A DNA stretch of 52,015 nt, taken from contig CALWVR010000004.1 of assembly GCA_944385105.1 (NCBI GenBank), positions 1-52,015 of the forward strand, in the 5' to 3' direction. The notes beneath the pieces are model-generated. The model saw only the letters and a list, made by a program, of their open reading frames with translations, was not told the DNA's origin and searched no databases. Position 1 is the first letter of the stretch, and each line of letters opens with the position of its first letter. Below, in pieces: positions 34,630 through 43,072 of this stretch. This DNA is from an uncultured Clostridia bacterium. GTDB lineage: Bacteria > Bacillota > Clostridia > Oscillospirales > Acutalibacteraceae. The position numbers and the translations under genes are program-made.

Positions 34630-37014
34630 ATGAATCATAGTAGCGAGTTTTTGACACTCAGAAAGAAAATTATAGAAAATGATTTTAAAAAAATGAATCC
34701 TATGCAGAAAAAAGCTGTATTTACAACAGAGGGACCAATTTTAATTTTAGCAGGAGCTGGTAGTGGAAAAACTACTGTACTTGTAAATAGAATTGCTAAT
34801 TTGATAAAATACGGTACTGCTTATAACAGCACTTTCGTCCCTTGCTTTATTGACAATTCTTACATAGAAGATCTAAAAAATTTTATAGATCACGAGGATT
34901 TCAATAACTCGTCAGTTCCACTATCTATTGCAGTAGACCCTGTAAAACCATGGCAAATACTTGCAATAACTTTTACAAATAAAGCTGCCAATGAGTTAAA
35001 AGAACGTCTTAAAAATATGCTTGGTGAAAATGGAGATGGAATATGGGCTTCTACTTTTCATTCCGCTTGTGCAAAAATTTTACGCATTCATGCAGACAAA
35101 CTTGGATATAGCAAACATTTCACTGTGTATGATACAGACGATATAAAAAGACTAATAAAAAACTGTCAGCAGTCACTTAATATAGACGATAAAACATTGA
35201 GTCATAAATCTATAATGTCTGAAATATCTCATGCTAAAGATGAATTTTTAAACCCTTCAGACTATGAAAAAAATGCCGGTACTGATTTTAGAAAATTACA
35301 AATTGCGAAAATTTATTCTATGTACCAAAAACATTTAGTTGAAGCTGACGCCATGGATTTTGATGACTTAATATTAAACACAGTAAAATTATTTAAAAAA
35401 TGCAAAGATGTATTAGACTATTATCAAGATAAATTTAAATACGTCATGGTAGATGAATATCAAGACACTAATAAAGTACAGTATGAATTTATAAAATTAA
35501 TTTGTGGAAAATACAAAAACCTATGTGTTGTGGGAGATGATGATCAAAGTATCTATAAGTTTCGTGGTGCAACAATCGAGAATATAATGAATTTTGAAAA
35601 AACTTATAAGAATGCTTTAATTATAAAATTAGAACAAAATTATAGATCTACAAAAAATATATTAGCCGCAGCTAATGCTGTAATTGAACATAATAGTGAG
35701 AGGAAAGGCAAAACTCTTTGGACAGAAAACTCTACCGGTGACAAGATACATATACACACCTCATATAATGAATTTGACGAAGCTGAATACATAGCCAAAA
35801 AAATTATTGATATGGCATCAAAAGGTAAAAAATTTTCAGACTTTTCAATATTATATAGAATAAATGCTCAATCAAATAACCTTGAGCGTGTATTTGTACA
35901 ACTTAAAATACCTTATAAAATTATTGGTGGACATAAATTCTACGATAGAAAAGAAATACGAGACATGCTCGCCTACTTAAGTGTCATTGAAAATCCAAAT
36001 GATGAAATAAGATTACGTAGAATAATAAATGTTCCTAAACGAGGCATCGGAGATAAGACGATCTCAAATATCATAGAAATTTCTGATCAAACTGGTGAAA
36101 GTATGATTAATATTATGCGTCATGCTGATGAATATAGTAGCTTGTTACGTTCTGCTAATAAGTTAAAGAGTTTTACCGAACTTATAGATAACTTAATGCA
36201 GTTATCCAATAAACCTAATTCATCTATTTCTGAATTATACAATAAAATCATTGAAACAACAGGATATATTGAATCATTAAAAGCAGAGAAAGATGAAGCT
36301 ATTACTAGAATTGAAAATATTCAAGAACTCTTATCAAATATCATTAAGTATGAGCAAGATAACGGAGAAAATGCTTCTCTGAATGGATTTTTGGAAGAAG
36401 TATCACTAATGACTGATATAGATAATTATGACAATTATGCAGACGCTGTATCAATGATGACCGTACATTCAGCAAAAGGGCTTGAATTTCCAGTAATATT
36501 TTTACCTGGATTTGAGGAAGGAATATTTCCTGGCGTTCAGTCAATGTATAATCCAAAAGAACTAGAAGAAGAAAGACGTTTAGCCTACGTTGCTATAACA
36601 AGGGCTAAGGAGCAGCTTTACATTATAAATACAGCGGAACGTGTACTATTTGGATCTTCATCAAGCAATGAACCTTCCCGTTTTTCTTTAGAAATTCCCT
36701 CAGAACTTATTGATAAAACTGAAAGTGAAAGAGTTAAAAAATGTAATTTTAAAAATGTAGATTTTAATAAATTTAAAACTAAAAATAATACATTAAATTC
36801 GTCTAAAACATTTGGTCCATTTATAGGAAATTCTAAAACTAGTGAAGTGAATTTTTCTATAGGAGATAAGGTTTTGCATAAGGTATTTGGTCAAGGCGTT
36901 ATTCTTTCGTTACAACATATGGGGAATGATACTTTATTAGAAATTAATTTTAATTCTATAGGAAATAAAAAAGTTATGGCTAACTTTGCTAAATTAGAAC
37001 CGATATATGATTAA
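34630..37014 (+). CDS. pcrA: ATP-dependent DNA helicase PcrA/UvrD
   Basis: A superfamily 1A 3'-5' helicase for repair and clearing of replication conflicts. Start ATG 34630 lies behind TTGGAG; the TTG at 34615 is that site. This gives 794 residues, longer than typical because of an inserted segment of about 40 residues between Walker A (AGAGSGKT, ~41-48) and motif Ia (ITFTNKAANELKERL). Other motifs are STFHSACAKILR, VDEYQDTN, GDDDQSIYKFRGA, EQNYRS, VHSAKGLEFPVIF and VAITRAKEQLYI. The C-terminal Tudor-like region ends in KVFGQGVILS... and carries the RNA-polymerase-binding type fold. Confidence 0.96.
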   Translation: MNHSSEFLTLRKKIIENDFKKMNPMQKKAVFTTEGPILILAGAGSGKTTVLVNRIANLIKYGTAYNSTFVPCFIDNSYIEDLKNFIDHEDFNNSSVPLSIAVDPVKPWQILAITFTNKAANELKERLKNMLGENGDGIWASTFHSACAKILRIHADKLGYSKHFTVYDTDDIKRLIKNCQQSLNIDDKTLSHKSIMSEISHAKDEFLNPSDYEKNAGTDFRKLQIAKIYSMYQKHLVEADAMDFDDLILNTVKLFKKCKDVLDYYQDKFKYVMVDEYQDTNKVQYEFIKLICGKYKNLCVVGDDDQSIYKFRGATIENIMNFEKTYKNALIIKLEQNYRSTKNILAAANAVIEHNSERKGKTLWTENSTGDKIHIHTSYNEFDEAEYIAKKIIDMASKGKKFSDFSILYRINAQSNNLERVFVQLKIPYKIIGGHKFYDRKEIRDMLAYLSVIENPNDEIRLRRIINVPKRGIGDKTISNIIEISDQTGESMINIMRHADEYSSLLRSANKLKSFTELIDNLMQLSNKPNSSISELYNKIIETTGYIESLKAEKDEAITRIENIQELLSNIIKYEQDNGENASLNGFLEEVSLMTDIDNYDNYADAVSMMTVHSAKGLEFPVIFLPGFEEGIFPGVQSMYNPKELEEERRLAYVAITRAKEQLYIINTAERVLFGSSSSNEPSRFSLEIPSELIDKTESERVKKCNFKNVDFNKFKTKNNTLNSSKTFGPFIGNSKTSEVNFSIGDKVLHKVFGQGVILSLQHMGNDTLLEINFNSIGNKKVMANFAKLEPIYD

Positions 37015-37026
37015 TATATCGGTTCT
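36996..37026. terminator. bidirectional terminator formed by the 3' ends of pcrA and ruvX
   Basis: A perfect 13-bp stem (36996-37008 with 37014-37026, 5-base loop) that contains the final codons of both convergent genes. The two stops overlap by 4 bases. T-runs follow in both directions. Confidence 0.82.
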
Positions 37027-37442
37027 TTGTTTGATTTTTTTGAGTCTAAATAATTTTGCAATATTATAGTTGCTGCAACACTGTCAATTATATTTTTTCT
37101 TTTTTTGCCTCTTGTATCTGACATATTTAAATAGTTATGTGCTGTTATTGTAGTTCCCCTTTCATCCACTAAAACAACTTCAATATTGGTTATTCTTTCA
37201 AGAGTCTCTTTAAACTCCCTTGATCTTTTTGCACTCTCTCCTTCTGTTCCGTCCATATTTTTAGGTAGTCCCAATACTATTTTACCAACCTTTTTTTCAT
37301 TGCATATATTTAAAATTTTATCAGCAAGCTTCTCTTTATCTACTTCTTTTAATACACCTACAGGTGAAGCTAAAAGCTCTCCTATATCAGAAATAGCTAT
37401 CCCTGTTCTAACAAGACCTAAATCAACAGATAATATTTTCAT
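37011..37442 (-). CDS. ruvX: putative pre-16S rRNA nuclease / Holliday-junction resolvase-like YqgF
   Basis: A 143-residue RNase H-like protein of the YqgF/RuvX family, involved in 16S rRNA 5'-end processing. Conserved residues are SVDLGLVRTGIAISD, KIVLGLPKNMDGTEGESAKR, and VLVDERGTTITAHNYL, including the catalytic aspartates and glutamate. The ATG has GGTGG upstream. It lies between valS and pcrA, convergent with pcrA. Confidence 0.94.
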   Translation of the reverse strand: MKILSVDLGLVRTGIAISDIGELLASPVGVLKEVDKEKLADKILNICNEKKVGKIVLGLPKNMDGTEGESAKRSREFKETLERITNIEVVLVDERGTTITAHNYLNMSDTRGKKRKNIIDSVAATIILQNYLDSKKSNKEPIY

Positions 37443-37469
37443 ACACTTTCCACCTTAACACAAATTAAA

Positions 37470-37490
37470 GGGAACTTTTAAAAAGTTCCC
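37470..37490 (-). terminator. terminator of valS
   Basis: GGGAACTTTT/AAAAGTTCCC inverted repeat between valS and ruvX, followed on the minus strand by TTTAATTTG. It lies 24 bases after the valS stop and just before the ruvX ribosome site. Confidence 0.75.
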
Positions 37491-37513
37491 TCTTTTAGTA
37501 CATTAAAAAACAT

Positions 37514-40135
37514 CTATTTTAACTTTTCAATTGATGACTTTATTAACTCTATCTTTTCATTTAAAGCTTTAGCACTCTCCCTCACTCCATCAATTACATT
37601 TTGAGGAGCTCTTGTTAAAAATCCTTTATTGTTAAGTTTCGAATTCGCTATGTCAAGTTCCTTTTGAGATAAGTTAAGTTCCTTGCTAAGACGTTTTATC
37701 TCTTCTTGTCTATCAACTAATTCATCCATTGGCATAAATATCTTAGCATCGCTCGTCACAACTGTTACCATATCTTTTAAGTCGAAACTCTCTGATATTT
37801 TTATATCATTTGAGTATGCCAGTCTTTTTATAAAGTTCTCTCCTTTACTAAAAATATTTTTTGAGTTAGTTTCAATATAAATAGTTACCTTTTTTGAAGG
37901 AGGAACATTCATTTCTGCTCTTCTATTTCTAATAGCTCTAATACATTCCATTATACTTTGTACTTCTTTTTCTTCATTTAAATAAGAATTGCAACTACTA
38001 AAGTTAGGAAATTTTGAAATCATAATAGAATCGCCTTCATGTGGTATAGTTTGCCATATTTCTTCAGTTATAAATGGCATAAATGGGTGTAAAAGTTTTA
38101 AAATGTTATCCATTACATAAACAAGCATGCAGCGAGTATTATTAGAACTAGCTTCACTTGTTTGTATCCTTATCTTAGCAAATTCAATGTACCAATCGCA
38201 AAAGTAATCCCAAATAAAATCATATAATTTTTGTAAAGCTATTCCAAATTCAAAATTCTCAAGATTATTTGTAACTTCTTTTATTAAAGTGTTCAATAAA
38301 CTTATGATCCACTTATCTTCAAAATTTAGAACGTTTGGAATTTCATTTTTTATATTATGTCCATCTATATTCATATGAATAAATCTAGCAGCATTATAAA
38401 TTTTATTCGCGAAATTTCTTCCTACGTTAACCTTTTCGTCTGAAAAACGTATATCATTTCCAGGGCTATTACCACTTACAAGAGAGAATCTTAATGCATC
38501 GGCCCCATACGTCTCAATTAATTCAAGAGGATCTACCCCATTGCCTAAAGATTTAGACATCTTTCGTCCTTGCGAGTCCCTAACAAGGCCATGTATTAAA
38601 ACATTTTTAAACGGTGGCGTTCCTGTTTGTTCTATAGCTGAAAATACCATTCTAACTATCCAGAAGAAAATTATGTCATAGCCTGTGACTATAGTATCTG
38701 TAGGATAAAAATACTCAAAATCTTTTGTTTTTTCTGGCCAACCGAGTGTAGCAAATGGCCAAAGTGCAGAAGAAAACCATGTGTCTAGGGTATCTTTATC
38801 TTGATGAATTTTACTGGAATTGCATTTATGACAAACTCTAACTTTTTCTTTAGAAACCATTATTTCGCCACAATTTTCACAATAATAAGCAGGTATCCTA
38901 TGTCCCCACCAAAGTTGCCTTGAAATACACCAATCCTTAATATTATTGAGCCAATTAAAGTATATTTTATCGAACCTTGAGGGTATAAACTGAACATCAC
39001 CATTTTTTACACAATCAATAGCTGGCTTTGCAAGAGGCTCCATCTTGACGAACCATTGCGTAGATACTCTTGGTTCTACTATTTCAGAACATCGAGAACA
39101 AGTTCCGACATTATGTTTCATATCTTCTATTTTGACTAAAAAATCATCTTTTTTTAGATCTTCTACTATTTGTTTTCTTGCTTCTTTCCTATTAAGCCCT
39201 CGATACTTTCCAGCATTTTCATTAAGTATAGCTTTTTCATCCATAATATTTATTAGAGGTAAATTATGTCGAAGTCCTACTTCAAAATCATTAGGATCGT
39301 GAGCTGGAGTAATTTTAACAACACCTGTTCCAAATTCAACTTCAACATATGAGTCTTCTATAATAGGAATTTCCCGTCCAACTAAAGGAAGTATCAAGGT
39401 TTTTCCAACTAAGTGTTTATATCTACCATCATTAGGGTTAACGGCTACAGCTGTATCTCCAAGTAAAGTCTCTGGACGCGTTGTAGCAAGTTCCAGATAT
39501 CCCGTCCCATCAGATAGGAAATAACGTAAATGATAAAATTTCCCATCCTTTTCCTCAAATTCTACCTCTGCATCTGATAAAGCTGTCTTGCAATGCGGAC
39601 ACCAATTTATCATCCTTTCTCCTCTATATATTAGACCTTTTTCATAAAGTCTTATAAATACTTCTTTTACTGCTTCTTGATTCCCTTTATCCATTGTAAA
39701 CCGTTCTCTATCAAAGTCACAAGAAGCCCCCAGTCTTTTGATTTGATCTATTATTTTCCCTCCGTATTTTTCTTTCCACTCATAAGCTCGCTTTAAAAAC
39801 TCTTCTCTCCCTACTTGTTCTTTACTAAGCCCCTCTTTTTTCATTGCCTCAACGATCTTGGCCTCAGTAGCAATAGAAGCATGGTCCGTTCCAGGTAACC
39901 ACAACGCACTATAACCTTGCATTCTTTTAAATCTAATTAAAATATCTTGTAAGGTTTCGTCAAGAGCGTGTCCAATATGTAGTTGTCCTGTAATATTAGG
40001 AGGAGGGATTACTATTGTATAAGGCTTTTTTCTCTCATCTATTTGAGCCTTAAAGTATCCTCCCTTTGTCCAGAAATCGTATATTTTATCTTCAACTAGT
40101 TTTGGTTCATATGATTTTGGAAGATCCATACTCAT
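37514..40135 (-). CDS. valS: valyl-tRNA synthetase
   Basis: Class I synthetase charging tRNA-Val, 873 residues. HIGH motif H53-H56 in NITGQLHIGHALDE; KMSKS at 525-529. The editing domain is at about 190-340 with TTRPETLLGDTAVAV, zinc-type cysteine pairs near 345-350 and 419-438, the anticodon-binding region C-terminal, and a terminal coiled coil from about 800. The ATG follows AAGGAGGTAG. The leader is under 50 bases, so there is no T-box, unlike many Firmicute valS genes. Confidence 0.97.
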   Translation of the reverse strand: MSMDLPKSYEPKLVEDKIYDFWTKGGYFKAQIDERKKPYTIVIPPPNITGQLHIGHALDETLQDILIRFKRMQGYSALWLPGTDHASIATEAKIVEAMKKEGLSKEQVGREEFLKRAYEWKEKYGGKIIDQIKRLGASCDFDRERFTMDKGNQEAVKEVFIRLYEKGLIYRGERMINWCPHCKTALSDAEVEFEEKDGKFYHLRYFLSDGTGYLELATTRPETLLGDTAVAVNPNDGRYKHLVGKTLILPLVGREIPIIEDSYVEVEFGTGVVKITPAHDPNDFEVGLRHNLPLINIMDEKAILNENAGKYRGLNRKEARKQIVEDLKKDDFLVKIEDMKHNVGTCSRCSEIVEPRVSTQWFVKMEPLAKPAIDCVKNGDVQFIPSRFDKIYFNWLNNIKDWCISRQLWWGHRIPAYYCENCGEIMVSKEKVRVCHKCNSSKIHQDKDTLDTWFSSALWPFATLGWPEKTKDFEYFYPTDTIVTGYDIIFFWIVRMVFSAIEQTGTPPFKNVLIHGLVRDSQGRKMSKSLGNGVDPLELIETYGADALRFSLVSGNSPGNDIRFSDEKVNVGRNFANKIYNAARFIHMNIDGHNIKNEIPNVLNFEDKWIISLLNTLIKEVTNNLENFEFGIALQKLYDFIWDYFCDWYIEFAKIRIQTSEASSNNTRCMLVYVMDNILKLLHPFMPFITEEIWQTIPHEGDSIMISKFPNFSSCNSYLNEEKEVQSIMECIRAIRNRRAEMNVPPSKKVTIYIETNSKNIFSKGENFIKRLAYSNDIKISESFDLKDMVTVVTSDAKIFMPMDELVDRQEEIKRLSKELNLSQKELDIANSKLNNKGFLTRAPQNVIDGVRESAKALNEKIELIKSSIEKLK

Positions 40136-40171
40136 ATTTCTACCTCCTTAAATTCTAACTTCAGTGATTAT

Positions 40172-40201
40172 ATTATCTCATTAAATCCACATAAATGTCA
40201 A
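40172..40201 (-). promoter_or_regulatory. sigma-A promoter of valS
   Basis: TTGACA (40196-40201) and GATAAT (40172-40177) with 18-base spacing on the minus strand. The -35 directly abuts the terminator of the upstream regulator gene. Confidence 0.7.
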
Positions 40202-40226
40202 CAAAAAAAGAGCCTACCTTGGCTCT
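40202..40226 (-). terminator. terminator of the XRE regulator gene
   Basis: AGAGCC/GGCTCT stem with a 6-base loop followed on the minus strand by TTTTTTT, 2 bases after the stop. Confidence 0.9.
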
Positions 40227-40227
40227 A

Positions 40228-40614
40228 TTACTTTCTTTTTTCAGAAATAACATTAACTTTTTCTTTCATAAGATCCACTATTTCTTTTTTTTCTTCGTCA
40301 GGCAAAACTCTATAAAGGCTTATCAATGCTTTTTCATTTTTTGAGAGCTGATATATGTGCAAGAAATCCTGTTTTTCGTAAAAGTCATAAGAATCATTGA
40401 ATTTTGAATTTAAGTTTCGTTCCTCATCCTCAAAAATCTCTGTGTACGGAACATTAAAAATTTTAGATAACTTTATAATAGTATTTATATCAGGAGTTGT
40501 CTTGCCAGTTTCGTAGTACGTATAAGTAGACCTCTCTAAATTTAAAGCATCTGCAACTTGTTGCTGAGTATATCCACTATTTTCTCTAAGCCTTTTTAAA
40601 GTTTGCGACAACAT
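40228..40614 (-). CDS. XRE-family transcriptional regulator
   Basis: A 128-residue DNA-binding protein. The start is ATG at 40614 behind AAGGTG; the frame is open 31 codons further but without a ribosome site. The Cro/C1 helix-turn-helix fills residues ~4-58 (LKRLRENSGYTQQQVADALN, then TYTYYETGKTTPDINTIIKL). The C-terminal part is acidic and helical (LPDEEKKEIVDLMKEK), resembling short regulators of the SinR/Xre type. No target is visible; it lies divergent from rimP and might act there or on itself. Confidence 0.85.
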   Translation of the reverse strand: MLSQTLKRLRENSGYTQQQVADALNLERSTYTYYETGKTTPDINTIIKLSKIFNVPYTEIFEDEERNLNSKFNDSYDFYEKQDFLHIYQLSKNEKALISLYRVLPDEEKKEIVDLMKEKVNVISEKRK

Positions 40615-40778
40615 CTTTTTCACCTTATCTTTTACAATAAATTTTGCAATACAGACTAGCCTAATTAGACTACCCCCTACCTTTAAAGTATATATATAAT
40701 TCACCATTTTTCTATTTTTAGTGACTGATTTTCACTATATGTTTCTAAAATAAACTTATAAATTTAATCAATTTTCTA

Positions 40779-40807
40779 TTGCAATATTTTAACTTTTATG
40801 ATATATT
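40779..40807 (+). promoter_or_regulatory. sigma-A promoter of the rimP-nusA-infB operon
   Basis: TTGCAA (40779-40784) and TATATT (40802-40807) with 17-base spacing, about 75 bases before rimP. Confidence 0.6.
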
Positions 40808-40837
40808 ATTATAAAGACGTTGATAATAATTTTTAGT

Positions 40838-40866
40838 AAAGAGTGGGCAGTCCCACTCTTTTGTTT
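40838..40866 (+). promoter_or_regulatory. rimP leader hairpin, attenuator-like
   Basis: AAAGAGTGGG pairs with CCCACTCTTT around CAGT and is followed by TTGTTT, the form of an intrinsic terminator placed between promoter and first gene. Similar hairpins before rimP are known in Firmicutes (the 'rimP leader'). It probably tunes operon output, for example through NusA feedback. Confidence 0.75.
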
Positions 40867-40883
40867 ATGTTGAGGTGACTAAA

Positions 40884-41366
40884 TTGAGTAAACAAACACA
40901 CAAAGGCAATATCGTAAGTTCCGTCTGGCAACTAGCCGAACCTATAGCAACCAAAATTGGTGTTGAAATTTGGGATATAAACTTCGTAAAGGAGGGTTCT
41001 TCCTATTATCTTAGAATTTTTATTGATAAAGAATCAGGTATTACTATTGACGACTGTGAAAACATGAGCCGAGCTATTGATAAGCCACTAGATGAACTTG
41101 ATCCTATTTCTCAAAATTACTTTTTAGAAGTTTGTTCTCCGGGTATAGAAAGAGAATTAAAGTGTGATAGACATCTTGAAAAATCAATTAGTAAAAAGGT
41201 AGTAGTTCGCCTAATTAGACCTTTTGATAATGGGGTTAGACAAATATTGGGTAAATTGGACTCTTTTGATAAAACTAGTATTAGTATAATCACTCATGAA
41301 AATATTATAACAGTTATACCAAGAAAAAATGTAGCTTTTATTAAACTTAACGACTTTGAAAATTAA
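40884..41366 (+). CDS. rimP: ribosome maturation factor RimP
   Basis: Assembly factor for the 30S subunit, 160 residues. I choose TTG 40884, 6 bases after GAGGTG; the GTG at 40875 lies inside that site. Conserved segments: LAEPIATKIGVEIWDINFVKEG, LRIFIDKESGITIDDCENMSRAID, FLEVCSPGIERELK. First gene of the translation operon; nusA follows 17 bases later. Confidence 0.95.
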   Translation: MSKQTHKGNIVSSVWQLAEPIATKIGVEIWDINFVKEGSSYYLRIFIDKESGITIDDCENMSRAIDKPLDELDPISQNYFLEVCSPGIERELKCDRHLEKSISKKVVVRLIRPFDNGVRQILGKLDSFDKTSISIITHENIITVIPRKNVAFIKLNDFEN

Positions 41367-41383
41367 TTGGAGGTTTTTTTAAA

Positions 41384-42445
41384 ATGAAAAATAATAAAGA
41401 AATTTTTGAAGCTTTAGCCCTTCTTGAAAAAGAGCGCGGAATAGAAATGAGCTTTATGTTGGATAAAATAAAAAAAGCTATTATAACTGCTTGTAAAAGT
41501 AGTTACAATGGTAATGATCATGCTATTATAAGTATGAATGAAAATAAGGGTACTTTTGATGTTTATCTTCAAAAGACCGTTGTTGCTGCTGTCAATGACC
41601 CAGGACATGAAATTTCATTGGTAGAAGCTAGGAAAATTGATCCTAACGCTAAAATTGATGAAACTGTAAGTGTAAAATTAAATACAAAGGAGTTTGGGAG
41701 AATAGCTGCGCAAACAGCTAGAAATATTATTAGACAAGGAATAAGAGACGGAGAAAGAGAGCTTGTTTTAAAAGAATTTGAAGGGAAAAAACAAGAACTT
41801 GTAACAGCAACTGTTGAAAAAATAGATCCTAGGAATGGAAGTGCTAGTTTAAAAATAGGAAAATCTGAAGCATTCTTACCTAAAAATGAACAACTACCTT
41901 CTGATAACATTCATGAAGGGGATCATATAAAAGTCTACATAGTAGATGTAAAGGAAGGTGATAAAGGTCCTCATGTGCTTATTTCACGTACTCACCCTGA
42001 TGTAATAAAAAGAATGTTTGAGGCCGAAGTTCCTGAAATATATGATGGAACAGTGGAAATAAAAAATGTTGCACGAGAAGCAGGTTCTAGAACTAAAATT
42101 TCAGTTAAAAGCAGAGATAAAAACGTCGATGCAATTGGGGCTTGTATAGGACCTAAAGGAGCTAGAATTAGTAACATAATAAGAGAGCTTAACGGCGAAA
42201 AAATAGATATTATTGAATATAATGAAGACCCATGTAAATTTATAGCAGCTTCACTTGCTCCTGCAGAAGTGTTGAAAGTTGAAATGAATAATAGTAATAA
42301 AGATATGTGTCGGGCTATTGTTCCTAATAATCAATTGTCGCTGGCTATAGGAAATAAAGGGCAAAATGCTCGACTTGCTGCAAAATTAACAGGCTTTAAA
42401 ATAGATATTAAACCTGAAAATGAAATTCCAGAAATAGTTGAGTAA
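41384..42445 (+). CDS. nusA: transcription termination/antitermination factor NusA
   Basis: A 353-residue NusA with N-terminal RNA-polymerase-binding domain (about 1-130), S1 domain (~135-200, ATVEKIDPRNGSASLKIGKS), and KH1 and KH2 domains (GACIGPKGARISNIIRELNG; LAIGNKGQNARLAAKLTGFK). No acidic C-terminal repeats, as normal for Firmicutes. It acts with RNA polymerase on pausing, termination and rRNA antitermination. Ribosome site TTGGAGG. Confidence 0.97.
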   Translation: MKNNKEIFEALALLEKERGIEMSFMLDKIKKAIITACKSSYNGNDHAIISMNENKGTFDVYLQKTVVAAVNDPGHEISLVEARKIDPNAKIDETVSVKLNTKEFGRIAAQTARNIIRQGIRDGERELVLKEFEGKKQELVTATVEKIDPRNGSASLKIGKSEAFLPKNEQLPSDNIHEGDHIKVYIVDVKEGDKGPHVLISRTHPDVIKRMFEAEVPEIYDGTVEIKNVAREAGSRTKISVKSRDKNVDAIGACIGPKGARISNIIRELNGEKIDIIEYNEDPCKFIAASLAPAEVLKVEMNNSNKDMCRAIVPNNQLSLAIGNKGQNARLAAKLTGFKIDIKPENEIPEIVE

Positions 42446-42484
42446 GTAAAACTTTTATATTAAAGCTAAAGTGAGGTACGAATC

Positions 42485-42760
42485 ATGCAAAATAAACATA
42501 TACCTATGCGTATGTGTATTGGGTGTGGTAAGATGAACCATAAGGATAACCTTATAAGAATAGTTAAAACATCAAATACTAAAGCCCCTATTACAGTAGA
42601 TATAAATGGAAAAATGCCTGGAAGAGGTGCCTACTTATGCAGAGATACTATATGCTTAAAAAATATTCGTAAAACAAAACGATTATCTAGAATTTTTTCG
42701 TGTAGTATTCCTGACGATTTTTATGCTATTCTTGAGAAGGAGATAAATCAAAATGGATAA
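42485..42760 (+). CDS. ylxR: YlxR (RnpM-type RNA-binding protein)
   Basis: A 91-residue protein of the YlxR/DUF448 family, with MRMCIGCGKMNHKDNLIRIV and GRGAYLCRDTICLKN, both diagnostic. Family members bind RNA and have been linked to RNase P in Firmicutes. It lies in the conserved nusA-infB cluster and overlaps ylxQ by 8 bases. Confidence 0.94.
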   Translation: MQNKHIPMRMCIGCGKMNHKDNLIRIVKTSNTKAPITVDINGKMPGRGAYLCRDTICLKNIRKTKRLSRIFSCSIPDDFYAILEKEINQNG

Positions 42761-43052
42761 ACTTTTATCTTTTCTTGGAATATGCAAAAAAGCTGGTAAA
42801 TTAAGCCTTGGATATGATTCAACAGTTGAAATGTTAAAGAAAGGTAAGTGTCGCTTAGTATTAGTGACTAATGATTTGTCAAGTAATAGTTTAAGTAAAA
42901 TTATTTTGAAAGCTGATGAATATGATACTGAGTTATTGCATATTTCCATATCAATGGGCGAAATAATGGCAGCACTTGGACAACGCAGCGGAATAATTTC
43001 AATAAATGATTCGGGTTTCAAAAGCAGTATAAGAGCTCTCTTAAAAAATTAA
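42753..43052 (+). CDS. ylxQ: L7Ae-family ribosomal-like protein YlxQ
   Basis: A 99-residue L7Ae/L30e-fold protein that binds kink-turn RNA (LSFLGICKKAGKLSLGYDST, and the later LVTNDLSSNS). It is found between ylxR and infB in most Firmicutes. The start overlaps ylxR and has AGAAGGAG upstream, suggesting coupling. Confidence 0.92.
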   Translation: MDKLLSFLGICKKAGKLSLGYDSTVEMLKKGKCRLVLVTNDLSSNSLSKIILKADEYDTELLHISISMGEIMAALGQRSGIISINDSGFKSSIRALLKN

Positions 43053-43072
43053 TCTTAGGAGGTAATTAAGTT

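Noticed and set aside
40136-40201. T-box leader of valS
   Set aside because: The promoter lies within about 65 bases of the start, and there is no room or motif for a T-box.
40660-41222. Repeated GCCTAATTAGAC before and inside rimP as a regulator operator pair
   Set aside because: The second copy lies within the conserved rimP coding region and the match is only 12 bases, so coincidence is likely.
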